Origin: Notolepis coatsorum
Taxonomy: Eukaryota; Chordata; Actinopteri; Aulopiformes; Paralepididae
Assembly (NCBI GenBank): GCA_963971535.1
Contig: OZ020588.1
Coordinates: 120,449,005-120,513,004 of the forward strand
DNA: 64,000 nucleotides
Direction of reading: 5' to 3'
Shown here: one piece after another, positions 19,465 to 30,482 of the stretch
Numbering within the stretch: the stretch's first letter is position 1
How the letters are laid out: every line of letters begins with the position of its first letter
The notes under the pieces: generated by a model
The model's input: only the letters and a program-made list of their open reading frames with translations
Told to the model about the DNA's origin: nothing
Database searches by the model: none
Translations under genes and position numbers: made by a program

Positions 19465-22143
19465 TGTGTGTCTATCTCTCGTTCTCTCTGTATCTGTGTG
19501 TCTCTCTCTCTATCTATCTCTCTCTCTGGTGTATAACAGCTTGTTGCTGCAGGGTTTGAATAGTTACTAGGTGAAAGAAATAACATGTAAAGATGTCAAA
19601 TTATTCTATTTGCTCCGTGTGTGTGTGTGCAAGAAACAGAGCGAGTGAGTGAGAGAACTTGATCAACTTCAGAACTGTAGACTGTGATAATGCTGCACAT
19701 AAATTGTGTGTGTGATGTACATGTATGTTTTTAACTGATTGCAGTGAATAACGGTAATTTTGGTGTCATGTCCCAGGTGAAAAACACATGTTCCTGTTAG
19801 GAAAGATTAGCAGCACCATGAACCTCTCCAAAGACACTGCATGTTCCAAAAGGAAAGATCAGAAAGAGAGGAAGCACCAGAGGACGTCTTATTTCATAGA
19901 TGGCCAACAAATATGCAGAGAAACATTCAAGTTTCTTCATGTGTAAGTATTATTTTTGTATTAAAGACATTGGAACAAATCAATGCCCGGTACTGGGTCC
20001 ACAACTTTAAAAGCATGCTTTGTGTTTGCACAATAAATATTGTTATTTCTCACGTTCTTATTTGGCTTAATGTCCGTGTTTATGTGTTTCAGAATTTCAC
20101 AAGACAAGCTCACGGCAACCATCAAATTCTACAAGGAATATGGTGTGGCTCCCAGGATAAAGAGGGGTGGGGGTCGCTTGGCCAACAAGAAGGTGCTTCA
20201 TTATGAAGACATCAGGAGGATCGTGAGATTCATCAGCAACTTTGCAGATGACTGTGCCATGTCACTCCCAGGACGCATTCCCGGCTTCAAGAGGGCAGAC
20301 ATCCGTGTGCTTCCAACAACGGAGACTAAGTCCTCTGTGTGGCGGAAGTACAAGGTGTCAATGCATGAAACTGGTGTGTATGTCTTAATATTTTCTTTGT
20401 CTTAAGATACTTGTTATTATGACTGCAGACATACAAACAGGTGACACATTTTTTTTATTATTAAAGGAAACACCAGAAAGGTTACATTTAACACACACAT
20501 AAATTATACATACTCATCTATCAATATTTTATGAATGTATATTTTTTGTGTTGATAAAAATTATTCAAAATGAAAATAAATAAATAAAAAGTTTATAAAA
20601 AATGTTTTATGTTGTTAAAGATCCAGTCAATGATCCACATTATAACAAATGGGTGGCCCCACCACCAAAAAAAGAAATGGGCATATGTTTTTATTCTCTA
20701 TTCGACTGACTGAACTCTTGATTCAAGGACTAACACTAGACGACAAGGACCAAAATGCATTCATTGCATTTGATTGATTAATTAGTGTTATTTGACAATA
20801 ATAATGATTAATGGCTCATTATAAATTAGGCCCTTGATTTGCTTAAGTGGACTACTGCTACTACGAACCTGTCTTATTTTATCACTGTGTGTTCACTGTT
20901 CAGGTTATCGTGCTGCTGGCAACAGCACTTTCCGGAAGATGTGGTGCCAACTTCTGCCATACATTGTAATTGGCAAACCAATGACGGACCTCTGCTGGCA
21001 GTGTCAAAAACATAACGTGGCCATATATCGGAGCTCCAACCTGCCCGAATGTGTGAAGTCTGCCAAACTTCAGAAGCAGGAGGAACACCTACGCCTGGTG
21101 GGAAAGGAGCGGGACATCTTACGGGGGATGACCGACAGATGCAAGGTGGTGGTAGAGGATCTCTCTGCTAAGCTTGGCCCTAACCCACCCTGCAGTAGAG
21201 ATGTAACTGTACATTACAGTTTTGACTTTGCACAGCAGGTTAGTTTAATTACTGTAATTGAATTATCACCCATTTGTAATTTACAATATTCTTTCATTCA
21301 GCTGATACATTTCTTCATTTAATGTTGCAGGTCCACTACCCCAGTGACCCTCTTCAGCCTGGCCCAGTATATTTTCTTGTGCCAAGAAAGTGTGGAGTAT
21401 TTGGTGTTTGTTGCGAGGGAGTACCCCAGCAGGTAAACTACCTGATCGACGAGGCCCACTGCAGCAGCAAAGGGTCTAATGCAGTGATCAGCTACCTCCA
21501 CCATTTTTTTGCACACTATGGCCTTGGGGAGAGGCATCTGCAGCTGCACTGCGACAATTGTTCCGGGCAGAACAAGAACAGATACCTGCTCTGGTACTGT
21601 GCTTGGCGCTGCATGGTGGGCCTGCATGACACCATCTCACTGAACTTCCTCTTGGTGGGTCACACCAAGTTTGCCCCTGACTGGTGCTTTGGGCGTTTCA
21701 AGCAGAAGTTCCGCCGCACACCTGTCTCCTGCCTTGAAGACATCTGCTGGGCAGTGAGACAAAGCACAGTCAGCGGTGTGAACATCCCGCAGCTGGTTGG
21801 GTTGGAGTCTGGGGGGGGTTTGGTGCCATCGTATGACTGGCAAACCTTCCTATCCCCCAGTTACCGCCCACTACCCGGAATCAAGCGGTTTCACCACCTC
21901 CGCTTCACACACCAAAAGCCTGGGGTCGTCCTGGCCAAGGAGTTCCAACACTCACCAGAGCAAGAGTTTGAGCTACTGCGCCCTGATGCAATGGTGAGGC
22001 AGGAAGATCCATGTCAGCAGGAGAGGCCAGGACTGGATGCCAAAAGGCAATGGTACCTCTTCGACAAGATAAGAGACTATTGCACTGAGGAGACCAAGGA
22101 CATTACATGTCCCCGACCTTCTGTCCCTCGGTCAGGTGTGTGA
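18936..22143 (+). pseudogene. Multi-exon DDE-type transposase of the TTAA element (one frameshift)
   Basis: Predicted exons, with GT-AG borders seen: 18936-19409, 19777-19942, 20093-20373, 20904-21238, 21331-22143. Exon 1 encodes an acidic Ser-Asp tail, then CTCKINKGQACCTRF. Exon 3 has a helical DNA-binding-like part (RIKRGGGRLANKK, WRKYKVSMHETG). Exon 4 has CWQCQKHN. Exons 4-5 carry the likely catalytic fold: YSFDFAQQ, then LHCDNCSGQNKN and VGHTKFAPDWCFG. The acidic residues in these motifs are candidate metal ligands. One base is missing in the T-run at 19211-19218, which puts two stops in exon 1; otherwise the gene reads through. A polyadenylation-like AATAAAAG follows at about 22278. Superfamily is tentative. 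Confidence 0.8.
19425..19530 (+). repeat. GA/CT/GT microsatellites in transposase intron 1
   Basis: A GAGAGA run near 19430-19465, followed by TGTGTG and CTCTCT/CTAT runs. Simple-sequence expansion inside the intron; a second GT run lies at 19618-19632. Confidence 0.85.
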
Positions 22144-24037
22144 GTGAGTGAGTGAGTGAGTGAGTGTAGTGTATGCACTTGTAATGGTGTGAAGAATGAT
22201 GTTCAGCTACAGTATGTTAGTAATACCGTTTTAGTATTGTTAAATTGTGAATAATTTGGGTCAAGCAACCATTGTAAATAAAAGTCCTTTTATTTAATGT
22301 ACAAGTGCACCACCTACAGGTGTGAAAAAGTCAAGGCTTTTGTGGTGCGATTCATAATACCGGTGCATTGCAAAGATGTCTTCAGCTGTGAGTAAGATGC
22401 TCTGCTCCTCGCTCCGTATAGAAAAACTGTTAATACTATAATTTAAGTGATCACAGTGTGGAAAAGTCATCAGTATAATTTTATGACTCACTTTAACTTA
22501 TGTAGACCACAATTAGTTCGCTGATAATTTGTGTAAATACATTTATTACTGACTGAGAGGTGACGGAAGTGCACGCTGCTTTTATGCACATGTTGCTAGT
22601 TGCTAATGTGCATTTTTCTGTTCTGTAGCTTGATGCAAGCTGGAGCGAGCGACCGACTGTATTGTTTGACCTGCTGGTTGTGTGTGTCCCATTCACAGGT
22701 ACAGTTATGTGAAATGTTTAGGTTAGTTTAGCTTATAGTTTTGTTAACGTGACTGCTGTTACTTTTTGTAAACTGAGGGTGGCAGCATAACGTCATTGAT
22801 ATCCTTGATGCCATGTTGAAAAATAGCATGGTGTTTGTTGTCTCGGGCCAAGGCGTTGAAAATTACTTGTATGATCTAACGTTAAGTGTGTGTTCTCAGA
22901 TTTCATCCTATGTACGTGTTTTCCCCATTGAGGGTCCCTGCAGGATATTACTTTGAGATCTACTTACATGTCCCAGACATTCTGTCCCTCGGGCCAGGTG
23001 TGTGAGTAAAAAAAATAAAAATAATTAATTAAATAAATTTATTCTAATTAATTAACTGAAAACTTTGAAGGCTTTTTTCTCCACAATAAGGTTTTGCTGA
23101 CATCCGATATGTAGAAACTAACTATTGTAATAACTTGCTTTATATTTGGAGTAGAAAGGTGATATTGGTATCATTGGAAAGATAACATTCTCCTCTTTCC
23201 ATTGGTGTATACATCTCAAAATGTGTTTTCGGGTCAATGTGACTGATTTTGTAAGAGCAAGTCACATATTTGATTTTCGAAACATGCAGTACCGGCCAGA
23301 TCCGCTTAGGGGCGCCATCGCTCCACTGCAGTATCATTGAGGGGATTTTAAAGAAAATTTATTTTACAGTCTGTGGGCGGATCATATGAGCCTCGGTTCC
23401 AAACGAAGACCCTCCATCTTGGATCAGCTTGCCGAACGCATTTTTCAGCGTGGAATAATGGGATTTATGATTAGCCAATGTACATATCGATCTACCACAA
23501 TCCGATGACTGGTGAGGAAATGCTGCCGGCGATCACATGGCCTGACTGTAGGATAATATTACCCCAAATTACAGCTGGATTGGACATTGTTTTAAAACAA
23601 ATGTGATAGACTACTGACATTGGCTACCTGAACGCACACTCTATTGCTAATCAATAATACTGATCGGCGTTCCCCGCCTCCCCCATTTCATCCATAGATG
23701 CTCTGTAATAGTCCGGATGCTACGCAGTTTGTTTTATTTCATTCGTATATATACAGCAGAAATGGCGTTTGATATAACGGCGCCAACGTTTAGCCTTTTT
23801 TGCAGCCTCCTGAAGAAAACCTTATATTCACGACGCTATAAAATGACAACCAACCGATGGATTTTTATTTTCTTTAAGCCATTATGAAGGCACGGTTTAT
23901 GCACTCAAGTGACAATGAGAATGGACAGATAGCAATACTATAAATTATATATATAGCTCTTAGAAAGTACATCGGTTTGTTTACAATCCTCTGTCCTCTG
24001 AGGCCTAAATCGCTGCAAGACTGCGGTCGCCATAGTG
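22144..24037 (+). other. Non-coding 3' part of the TTAA transposon
   Basis: No further gene. A GTGAGTGA run at 22138-22166, a duplicated phrase (TTCTGTCCCTCGG at about 22123 and 22980), and, from about 23255, segments shared with the shorter TTAA elements: ACCGGCCAGATCC, TGGATCAGCTTGCCGA, TGACAATGAGAATGGACAGA. These shared parts reach the right terminus and define the family. Confidence 0.7.
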
Positions 24038-24041
24038 TTAA

Positions 24042-24134
24042 CATGTGAATGAATAAACCACGCCAAAGGCTAAAGATAGAAACCATGCCTCTTTGACCAC
24101 ATTATTGTCGCCCCATAGCCAGATTCTGTCAACA
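24042..24134 (+). repeat. Copia 3' LTR, right part
   Basis: CATGTGAATGAATAAACC through AGATTCTGTCAACA matches the end of the 5' LTR (12903-12995) with three or so changes. It is followed by CTCCC, the same five bases that precede the 5' LTR. It resumes exactly where the left part stopped. Confidence 0.93.
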
Positions 24135-24139
24135 CTCCC

Positions 24140-25435
24140 TTACCGCCAAGCTACCGTCTCTTTTTTCACTGCACCTGATACAATCTCCATAGGACACAAA
24201 GAGCTTCAACCTGTCAATCTTTATCACATACTTCTTCTGATGAAAAATCTGACGACTTGTGCTGAGCTTTAGAATGATTACGATCAGAAGCAAAAGTTTG
24301 ACTGTGCTACAATTTTATTTAGATAATTTCTTTGACGAGCAATTCCATACCCCCAATGTCGCGAAACACAATGGGTTCTTGTTTCTTCTTCAATGTCACT
24401 TAATACAGCCAATCATATCTTTTGACATCTGAGAACCGAGAGAGAGAGAGACTGAGATAATACCAAGAGAAAGGCAAATGGAAGGAGATACAATGGGAAA
24501 AAGAGAGTGGGGAAATACACTTGCAATCTCTTCCTGCCTCATTCTCTTGGACTGAGACAAAATCACTTTCATGCTCCAGATAGATGTTTGGGTCGATGGG
24601 GTCTGCAGTGGCTTGCAGCGGTTCCTGAACAAGGATCTTCTATAATAGGCACCAGAGGGATACCCTCCAGTCAGCCTACGCACATGCAAACACATACATG
24701 CGCGCACACACACACATACGCACATGCAGACACATACATGCATGCACACACACACACACACGTACACATATATACACTTCCAGCGATCAGCCAGTCAGAG
24801 AACCCAGCGACGGATAGTTATCGCATGCTCCCATATCGATTTTTCTTACGGAGGTATTTATGGTGTGAAAAGAAATACAATTATTGTCTGCAGGGCAGAG
24901 GGTGTATTTATCTCCTTTAAGTGGCCCGCGGTTCCATTGAACTGCTTCAGTGCCAATGCAGCTCATCTAGGACGTGCAGTGGGTGACAGTCGGGGCGATG
25001 GAAGTTTGGAGGCTTTATTGCGAAAGCTAATGATCCGACTATTATGGTCTGTTGTCAGGCAAGGTTCCAGTTGTCGTGAAAAGTGTGTGGCCCACAGCCA
25101 TAGATGCAGCCAAGGCATGAAACTAACTCTTTTGTCAACTGGACGCAAGTGAATTCTGCGACCTTCAGGTACAGTATAATAAAAAAAAAGCTTTAGGCAT
25201 GGCAACCCCTGTCTTCGCGAGTACAGCTGGCGCCTATGCCTATAGGACGGCTGCCTCTGATGCGCGTTGGTGGGGGCCCTTAGGCTGCTTCATTACCAAA
25301 TTCCTGTCCCCCAGTCTCCCACGTCCCTCCCTTCATCCCGCCCTCCCTCCCGTCACCAGGCGCGATCCATCTTGTTTACTACTCGGTGTTGAATGCTGCC
25401 GACTATCGCGCATACGGCGTCTCAAGGCCTCCTGT
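24140..25435. other. Gene-free region with CA microsatellite
   Basis: CA/CG-rich dinucleotide repeats at 24685-24776 (ACACATACATG with CACACACACA runs) and a short GA run near 24440. Predicted frames here are short and have no recognisable motif. No repeat family assigned to the rest. Confidence 0.5.
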
Positions 25436-25439
25436 AGAT

Positions 25440-25620
25440 GACATGTGTCAACAAATGTACATGTCTGTTGAATTTATGCTGTGCCATTGTTACTGTAAAA
25501 ATGTAATGATTGTGATGTGTTATTATTAATGAGACGTTGAGCTGTATGTGTGTGTCATGAATTTCCCCAAGGGGATTAATAAAGGAATATCTTATTATTA
25601 TTATTATCTTATTGTGGAAC
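25440..25620 (+). repeat. Retroelement 3' tail with TTA microsatellite
   Basis: CATGAATTTCCCCAAGGGGA followed by TTAATAAAGGAATATCTTATT and a TTA repeat is a common fish LINE/SINE 3' end. Only the tail is present, so this is a strongly 5'-truncated copy. Confidence 0.6.
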
Positions 25621-25666
25621 AGTTACATAAAAAACCAAATTGAACAAGGTCACAAGTATATATTAA

Positions 25667-26479
25667 CCCTTTCACTACCACTACAGAATGTTAACCCTTT
25701 ACTATCACACTACAGAACCGTCTGTAGTGTGATAGTAAAGGGTTAACCTTCTGTAGTGTGGTAGTGAAAGGGCTAACCCTTTGTCATGTGGCAGTGAAAG
25801 GGTTAACCTTCTGTATTGTCCCAGTGAAAGGGGTAACCATTTATTAGTGCAGTAGTGAAAGGGTTAACAACATAAATCATATACAGTAAAGACATAGTAG
25901 CATAAATACTCGATTTTTTCGAATGGTGATCAGGAATTGGAATATACCAGTTGGATACCATCTGATGTCAGGTAAGGAATCTATGTTATCAGTGTTAGGA
26001 TAATCAGACTCATTTTGATGAAGATATAAGCTGTTTTGTGAAATGTCCTCTATTGGTTTGACTGTAAAAATCCATGAGGAAATGAACAAGGCTATTATCA
26101 GCGCGCGGCTCGAATGGGCGTGCGTGTACGTATAATATTGAACATCTAGCGTTTATTTGAAAACAATTTATAAATAGGCCGACAAATATCAACGTTCTGG
26201 AATATTCCAGTAAAAGACGATTATTACAGAATGGCCCAGAATGGGCTGTTTTTTACCTCAAAACGGGTGCTTTTCAAAATGCTCTCAAACGGAAATGAAG
26301 CGATAAAAAACCAATCTGCCTTGACAGCACTGACTGGAAAAGGATTCTTTGATAAGCGACGGGCAGATTAGACACATAGCCATAATTTAAAACATAGATT
26401 AGGCGATATTAAGGTTAACATTTGCGCCGATGGTGGCATTCAAGCGCTAACTCTGGCGCCACCTGGTGCACTGAAAGTG
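25667..26479. mobile_element. Probable TTAA-flanked non-autonomous element with palindromic repeats
   Basis: TTAA at 25663-25666 and 26480-26483; ends CCCTTTCACTACC and, reversed, CACTTTCAGTGC are only partly matching. The right two thirds match the element at 10861-11656, including the uninterrupted TTGATAAG site. The left part has repeats containing GTGAAAGGGTTAAC every 40 or so bases and a perfect 58-base palindrome (25690-25747). Confidence 0.5.
25690..25747. repeat. 58-bp palindrome
   Basis: Arms of 26 bases (GTTAACCCTTTACTATCACA then CTACAG, and the exact reverse) around a six-base centre AACCGT. Could fold into a hairpin. The GTTAAC ends also appear in the neighbouring repeat units through 25868. 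Confidence 0.9.
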
Positions 26480-26757
26480 TTAAGACTGCCATTTTATTTT
26501 CTTTGTTCTTTGTTTCCTATTAACTGCTGTCTGCGCTTCGGGTCACTGAGAAGCGCTTTATAAGGCGCCAGCGACCAATCTGTCCCCGGCCTGGGACTCC
26601 TCCCTTTTCAATTTGCACCTGACCTTTCATTTACTCGACTTTTTTCTTTTCTTTTTTTCTTTCTTTCTTTCTCAATAGCTATTGTTCTACCTAGTGCTTA
26701 TTATGTTTATTTTTGATTGATTTGATGTTCTGCATGGTGTCTTGAGACTGTGGTTTA

Positions 26758-27473
26758 GGTCGCTTTCACATATAGTTTTGGTGGACTCGGTGCGGTTCTG
26801 GGGGTGAAGTTGCAACATTGTTGCATTCTTCATTTGGTTCGCCTGCGTTCACATAGAAATCTGTGAGGCGGACCGAGACCTTCTGAACAATGTCACATGG
26901 TCGAAAAGGGCGCTCGGCTATTGGACAGTGGAAATGTGTGTGTGGCGCGAGCCCGTGTGTGCGCACGCGCGCGTGTGTGTCTGTGTGTGGACTGTCTGCG
27001 AGCCCTCCAGATCAGCGGAGCGAGTTTTGACATGGCATTGATGCATTGTTCTATTGAAGCACATTACCACCATCCTCTCGCTAAACAACTTGTAGACCAC
27101 AGTGTTTTTATGAGAGCCCACAAGTAGCTGTTTTATTAATAATATAATAAGCCGCGTTTTTTCTTCCTTCTTCCCAAGATGCACAGATATATAGATATAT
27201 AGATAGATAGATGGATAGATAGAGAGATAGATGCAGTGTGCTTGTTTTGCAGTGAATGAATGCTGCGAGCAGTGGTAATAATAATCACTTCCTATATTTG
27301 GTTCGCGTTTGGTCCGCTGAAGCCGAACCGAGACCTACGTTTTCAGCCGGACCAGAGTTCGCCTGTTTGGTCCGTGAACCGAGTTCGACACGCATTCACA
27401 CAAACCCGAAAAACCGGACTATCGAATTCTGGTCCGAAAGTCCGGACCAAACAGCCCCTGTGTGAAAGCGACC
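26758..27473. mobile_element. Harbinger-type MITE, 716 bp
   Basis: Inverted ends GGTCGCTTTCACA / TGTGAAAGCGACC with flanking TTA on each side (26755-26757, 27474-27476). A three-base TWA duplication is the PIF/Harbinger signature. Internal repeats of GGTCCG and GGACCG occur near the right end. No transposase. A GATA microsatellite at 27185-27235 lies inside. Confidence 0.75.
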
Positions 27474-27476
27474 TTA

Positions 27477-28180
27477 GTGATATTGATGGTTGAAATTACC
27501 AGGATGTGCCAAAAATGGCACAAAGTGGGGAATGTGAAGTGTAATTTCAGAGTCTTAATCCTCTGGGGCCCCACAACAGGGTTGATCGTTAAAATCCATG
27601 AAGTCATGTTATCCTTCTCTCAAAAACTGTTAAAACACTATATCCATTCATTATATTCAGAGCAGGCCAGATAACGCTTGCATCCAAGGCCGCAGCGAGC
27701 CCTCCGCAAGGGCCCATCCCATCCGACTCCCCAAATGACCATATAAAGCCAACCCAATCAGAGACGGAAGCGTCTCTATCTCACTGTGTTAAGCCATTAC
27801 AATATTGCTTTGTCTTCACTTTTACTCTGACAGACCTGTGATAAGCACTCTGACAGACTAGAAGTCCGTCCGTACGGACGTAGGCCTACTGTATATTTTC
27901 TTTTCCAATAAATCTGTATTCATTTAACGTGAGTATTCCGGCTGTCTTTTATCTCCTGTTTCATTATTTCAGAATACCTGATTCGCAGTGTGACACAGTT
28001 TTTTAGGCTGCTGGATGTCCGTGGAGAACCTGGTGGTTTGCACTCTCATAAGGCCAATATCTTGTCTCTGTATTTTACTTAAGCATCCCTGGAGACGTCA
28101 AAATCCACCACAATGTCCCACTAAGAAAATGGCTAATTCTATTGAAAATTGTTTTTAAATGAATATGATCATCTTTTTAT
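27477..28180 (+). other. Gene-free stretch with an LTR-like segment
   Basis: At 27715-27930 CATATAAAGCC (TATA-like), CTGTGATAAGCACTCTGACA and CCAATAAATCTGTATTC (polyadenylation-like) occur in the order expected of an LTR or promoter-to-polyA unit. I could not find TG...CA borders with a target duplication or a second copy, so this is only a suggestion. Confidence 0.25.
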
Positions 28181-28182
28181 AT

Positions 28183-28700
28183 GAATGAAAACTTTATTTA
28201 ACAGATTGCAGAATGGGTACAATACAGTACAGCTCAATACACACAATTGTTAAGGGGATGCAGACCAGAGAAAGACTTGTTTACATCAGGGTCCCCCATT
28301 TTCAATTAAATGACATTTATGACATACATGACAAAGGGACATACAGGTATATAGTACTGTTACATTTGTGACATATACGATATGCAAATATACACTACTG
28401 TTACCCAGAGATCCTAACAGCAAATATATACATACGATGGTGAGGAGACTGTACATTATATACACACATGCCTAAATAATAATTTTTATTTTAGCTAGAT
28501 ATTAAATGACATTTATGACATACATGACAAAGGGACATACAGGTATATAGTACTGTTACATTTGTGACATATACGATATGCAAATATACACTACTGTTAC
28601 CCAGAGATCCTAACAGCAAATATATACATACGATGGTGAGGAGACTGTACATTATATACACACATGCCTAATAATAATTATTATTTTAGCTAGATAATTT
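28183..28700 (-). mobile_element. 5'-truncated LINE tail (family of 77-4470) with internal duplication
   Basis: On the reverse strand this is the LINE 3' UTR and tail: AATAAAGTTTTCATTCAT at its end, CAATTGTGTG, and CCCTGATGTAAACAAG. Beyond the tail the UTR part appears twice in tandem (28308-28500 and 28503-28698, almost identical; phrase TACATACGATGGTGAGGAGA). Only non-coding LINE sequence is present. Confidence 0.85.
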
Positions 28701-28704
28701 CTCA

Positions 28705-29397
28705 CTACTTACTTTGAAATGGTGCAGTAGATCTCGAGCTGTTCCATGCTCCATGAACTGCGAACCCAGGTATCTGGAGCGAACTTGGTCTTTGTCCCAG
28801 TAGCGCACATTGTTTTGTTTTGGTCGTCTGGCAGAAGCTCTCATTGAACATTAACACAAACGTGTCCTTGTTTACATCCCTGAATAGATTGTTTTGGATG
28901 TAAGGGGCCAAACCAAACCTGGCTATGTAGGACGTTTTGTCTTTTCCACATGTGAATGTTTTAACGACTTCAGAGTCAGGGAACATCGCATGGAATACCT
29001 CTCCTATTCCCTCATTTCCATTGTAGGACTGATGCTTTGCGACCGTATTTAGAACCCACAGTACCTCAGCTTCAAGCGTTGGCGTGGAGCCGAACATTAC
29101 CCGGACAGGTGCAGATGTTACAACAATTGGTGGTAGACCTACCTGTCCCTGAGCAGTTGATGTGGACGGCATCGAAAATAAATTTGAAATTGAAGTTGTC
29201 TGCATGCAGGTTTTTGCAGAGGTAACATGCTTAGCGCTGTGCATGTGTGACTCGATTGCTTTTACCCCCATCGTTCCCAGTTTAAAATCCTTTTTGCAGA
29301 GTTTGCAGCGGGCCTCGTAAATGTCTTTCACTGGGACCAACCATGGTACAAACAGAGGGTTGTCGAGCCAGTTCTCATTAAATTTGCACTTTCTCAT
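28705..29397 (-). pseudogene. hAT-type transposase N-terminal exon (frameshifted)
   Basis: The reverse-strand frame begins MRKCKFNENWL with a BED-like zinc-binding pattern (CKLCKKDF...H...H in CKLCKKDFKLG and SHMHSAKH). It continues with EVLWVLNTVAKHQSY, FPDSEVVKTFTCGKDK, FGLAPYIQNNLF and FVLMFNESF, typical of one hAT transposase branch. Near 28815 the reading must shift one base to give RYWDKDQVRSRYLGS and DLLHHFK, after which GTAAGT (28712-28707) is a good splice donor. The next exons are absent, as a LINE tail copy follows. Broken by the frameshift and truncation. Confidence 0.72.
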
Positions 29398-29538
29398 GTT
29401 AAATTAACGAGTGCAAATAAATACAAATCAATGAAACTAAACTAAACGTCAGCGTTATCGCTACGGCTTGATAACATATTACCTATTACTCCGGTGTTCT
29501 GAAATAGTTCCCGACAGCGACAAACATTAAGGACCATC
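29398..29538. other. Short non-coding spacer
   Basis: It lies between the hAT exon start and a TTAA element. It would contain the hAT element's 5' part on the reverse strand; no inverted end was identified. Confidence 0.3.
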
Positions 29539-29542
29539 TTAA

Positions 29543-30478
29543 CATATTCCCGCCCAAGCACGGAGATCTCCGTGTTTCGAGTCCATGCGTTGTGGACAGA
29601 GGCACGGATAAATCCGTGGGAAGTTGTTATTGCTTTTATTCCATTTTAATAACCTATTCAAGGTCGCCGAGTGGCACTGCAGATTTACCCTACTCTATGA
29701 ATTCGACACGGTGCAATACCGGCCAGATCCTCTTAGGGGAGCTATCGCGATAATGCAGTGTGCCCTGTGGCTGAACGGATCAGTATTTTAATTTTTTTCA
29801 ATGGAGATTTCAGTGGCAGGATTCTGGATGTGCAGCATGTAGCTTGGATTACGTTTCGGATCGCAGATTTCACCATGCAATAAGGGGATATATCATCAGA
29901 CATATCGATCTACCAGATGGCGATCGATAACGGGGAAATGCTCAGGGGGATCAGCCCGGACCACGGTAAGATCTTTTTCACGTAAATTACAGCCCGATCG
30001 GGCATTGTTTTGATAGCCATCCAGGCGATCGGCCTATGTGGCTAGTTAGACGAACACGGTTATTGGTAATCAATAATAATAATAAATGACGTCCCCCGCC
30101 CCCCCCTTCATGCATACATGCTTTGGGAGCGTGCCGATCATATGCAGTTTGAGTTATTTCTGTAGCATCTGTAAAACGGAAATGCCATTGGATATAACGT
30201 TAGCAGCTATTAGCCCTATATCTAGCCTTCCAGAAAATATACTAGTCCCAAATCCCGTATAACGCTTATATTCACGGCGCTATAAAATGAGAACCTATTG
30301 ATGATTTTTTTTTCTTTAAGCCATTTTGAAGGGACGGTTTATGGACTCAATTGACAATGAGAATGGACAGATAGCAATACTATAAAGTATAGATTTAGCT
30401 GTACAAACAGCCCCATGTTTGTTTACATTCCCCGGTCCTCTTGACAATAATTAGACTCAGCCCAATGGCCCGAATGTG
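29543..30478. mobile_element. Non-autonomous TTAA element related to 18233-24037
   Basis: 936 bp between TTAA at 29539-29542 and 30479-30482. Ends CATATTCCCGCC and, reversed, CACATTCGGGCC. Shared with the large TTAA transposon: GTGTTTCGAGTCCATGCGTT near the left, ACCGGCCAGATCC in the middle and TGACAATGAGAATGGACAGA near the right, in the same order. The transposase is missing, so this is an internal-deletion or related derivative. Confidence 0.8.
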
Positions 30479-30482
30479 TTAA

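Larger units (their letters stand above)
18233..24037 (+). mobile_element. Autonomous-type TTAA DNA transposon, 5.8 kb
   Basis: Inserted at TTAA in the Copia 3' LTR (18229-18232 and 24038-24041). Ends are inverted: CACTATGGCG on the left, CGCCATAGTG on the right. The forward strand carries a multi-exon transposase gene (18936-22143). TTAA duplications are known for piggyBac, Kolobok and Sola3 elements. The DNCSGQNKN-type transposase suggests a Sola-like group, tentatively. Terminal and internal parts recur in shorter copies at 29543-30478 and 36311-38797, which makes this a candidate source family. Confidence 0.88.
12721..24134 (+). mobile_element. Copia (Ty1-like) LTR retrotransposon carrying two nested insertions
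   Basis: Bounded by TG...CA LTRs and a perfect 5-bp duplication CTCCC (12716-12720 and 24135-24139). Order: 5' LTR, primer site, nested TIR element, gag, protease, integrase, RT-RNase H, purine tract, 3' LTR. Integrase before RT is the Copia order. Without the two insertions (838 bp and 5805 bp plus target copies) the element would be about 4.8 kb. Frame damage in gag, after protease, and twice in RT shows it is dead. The exact flanks prove that the separated 3' LTR pieces belong together. Confidence 0.93.

Noticed and set aside
24396..24920. Forward and reverse frames of 123-142 aa
   Set aside because: Composed largely of translated CA-repeat sequence; no motif.
27477..28180. Solo LTR
   Set aside because: TATA- and polyA-like signals exist, but no TG...CA borders with target duplication were found.
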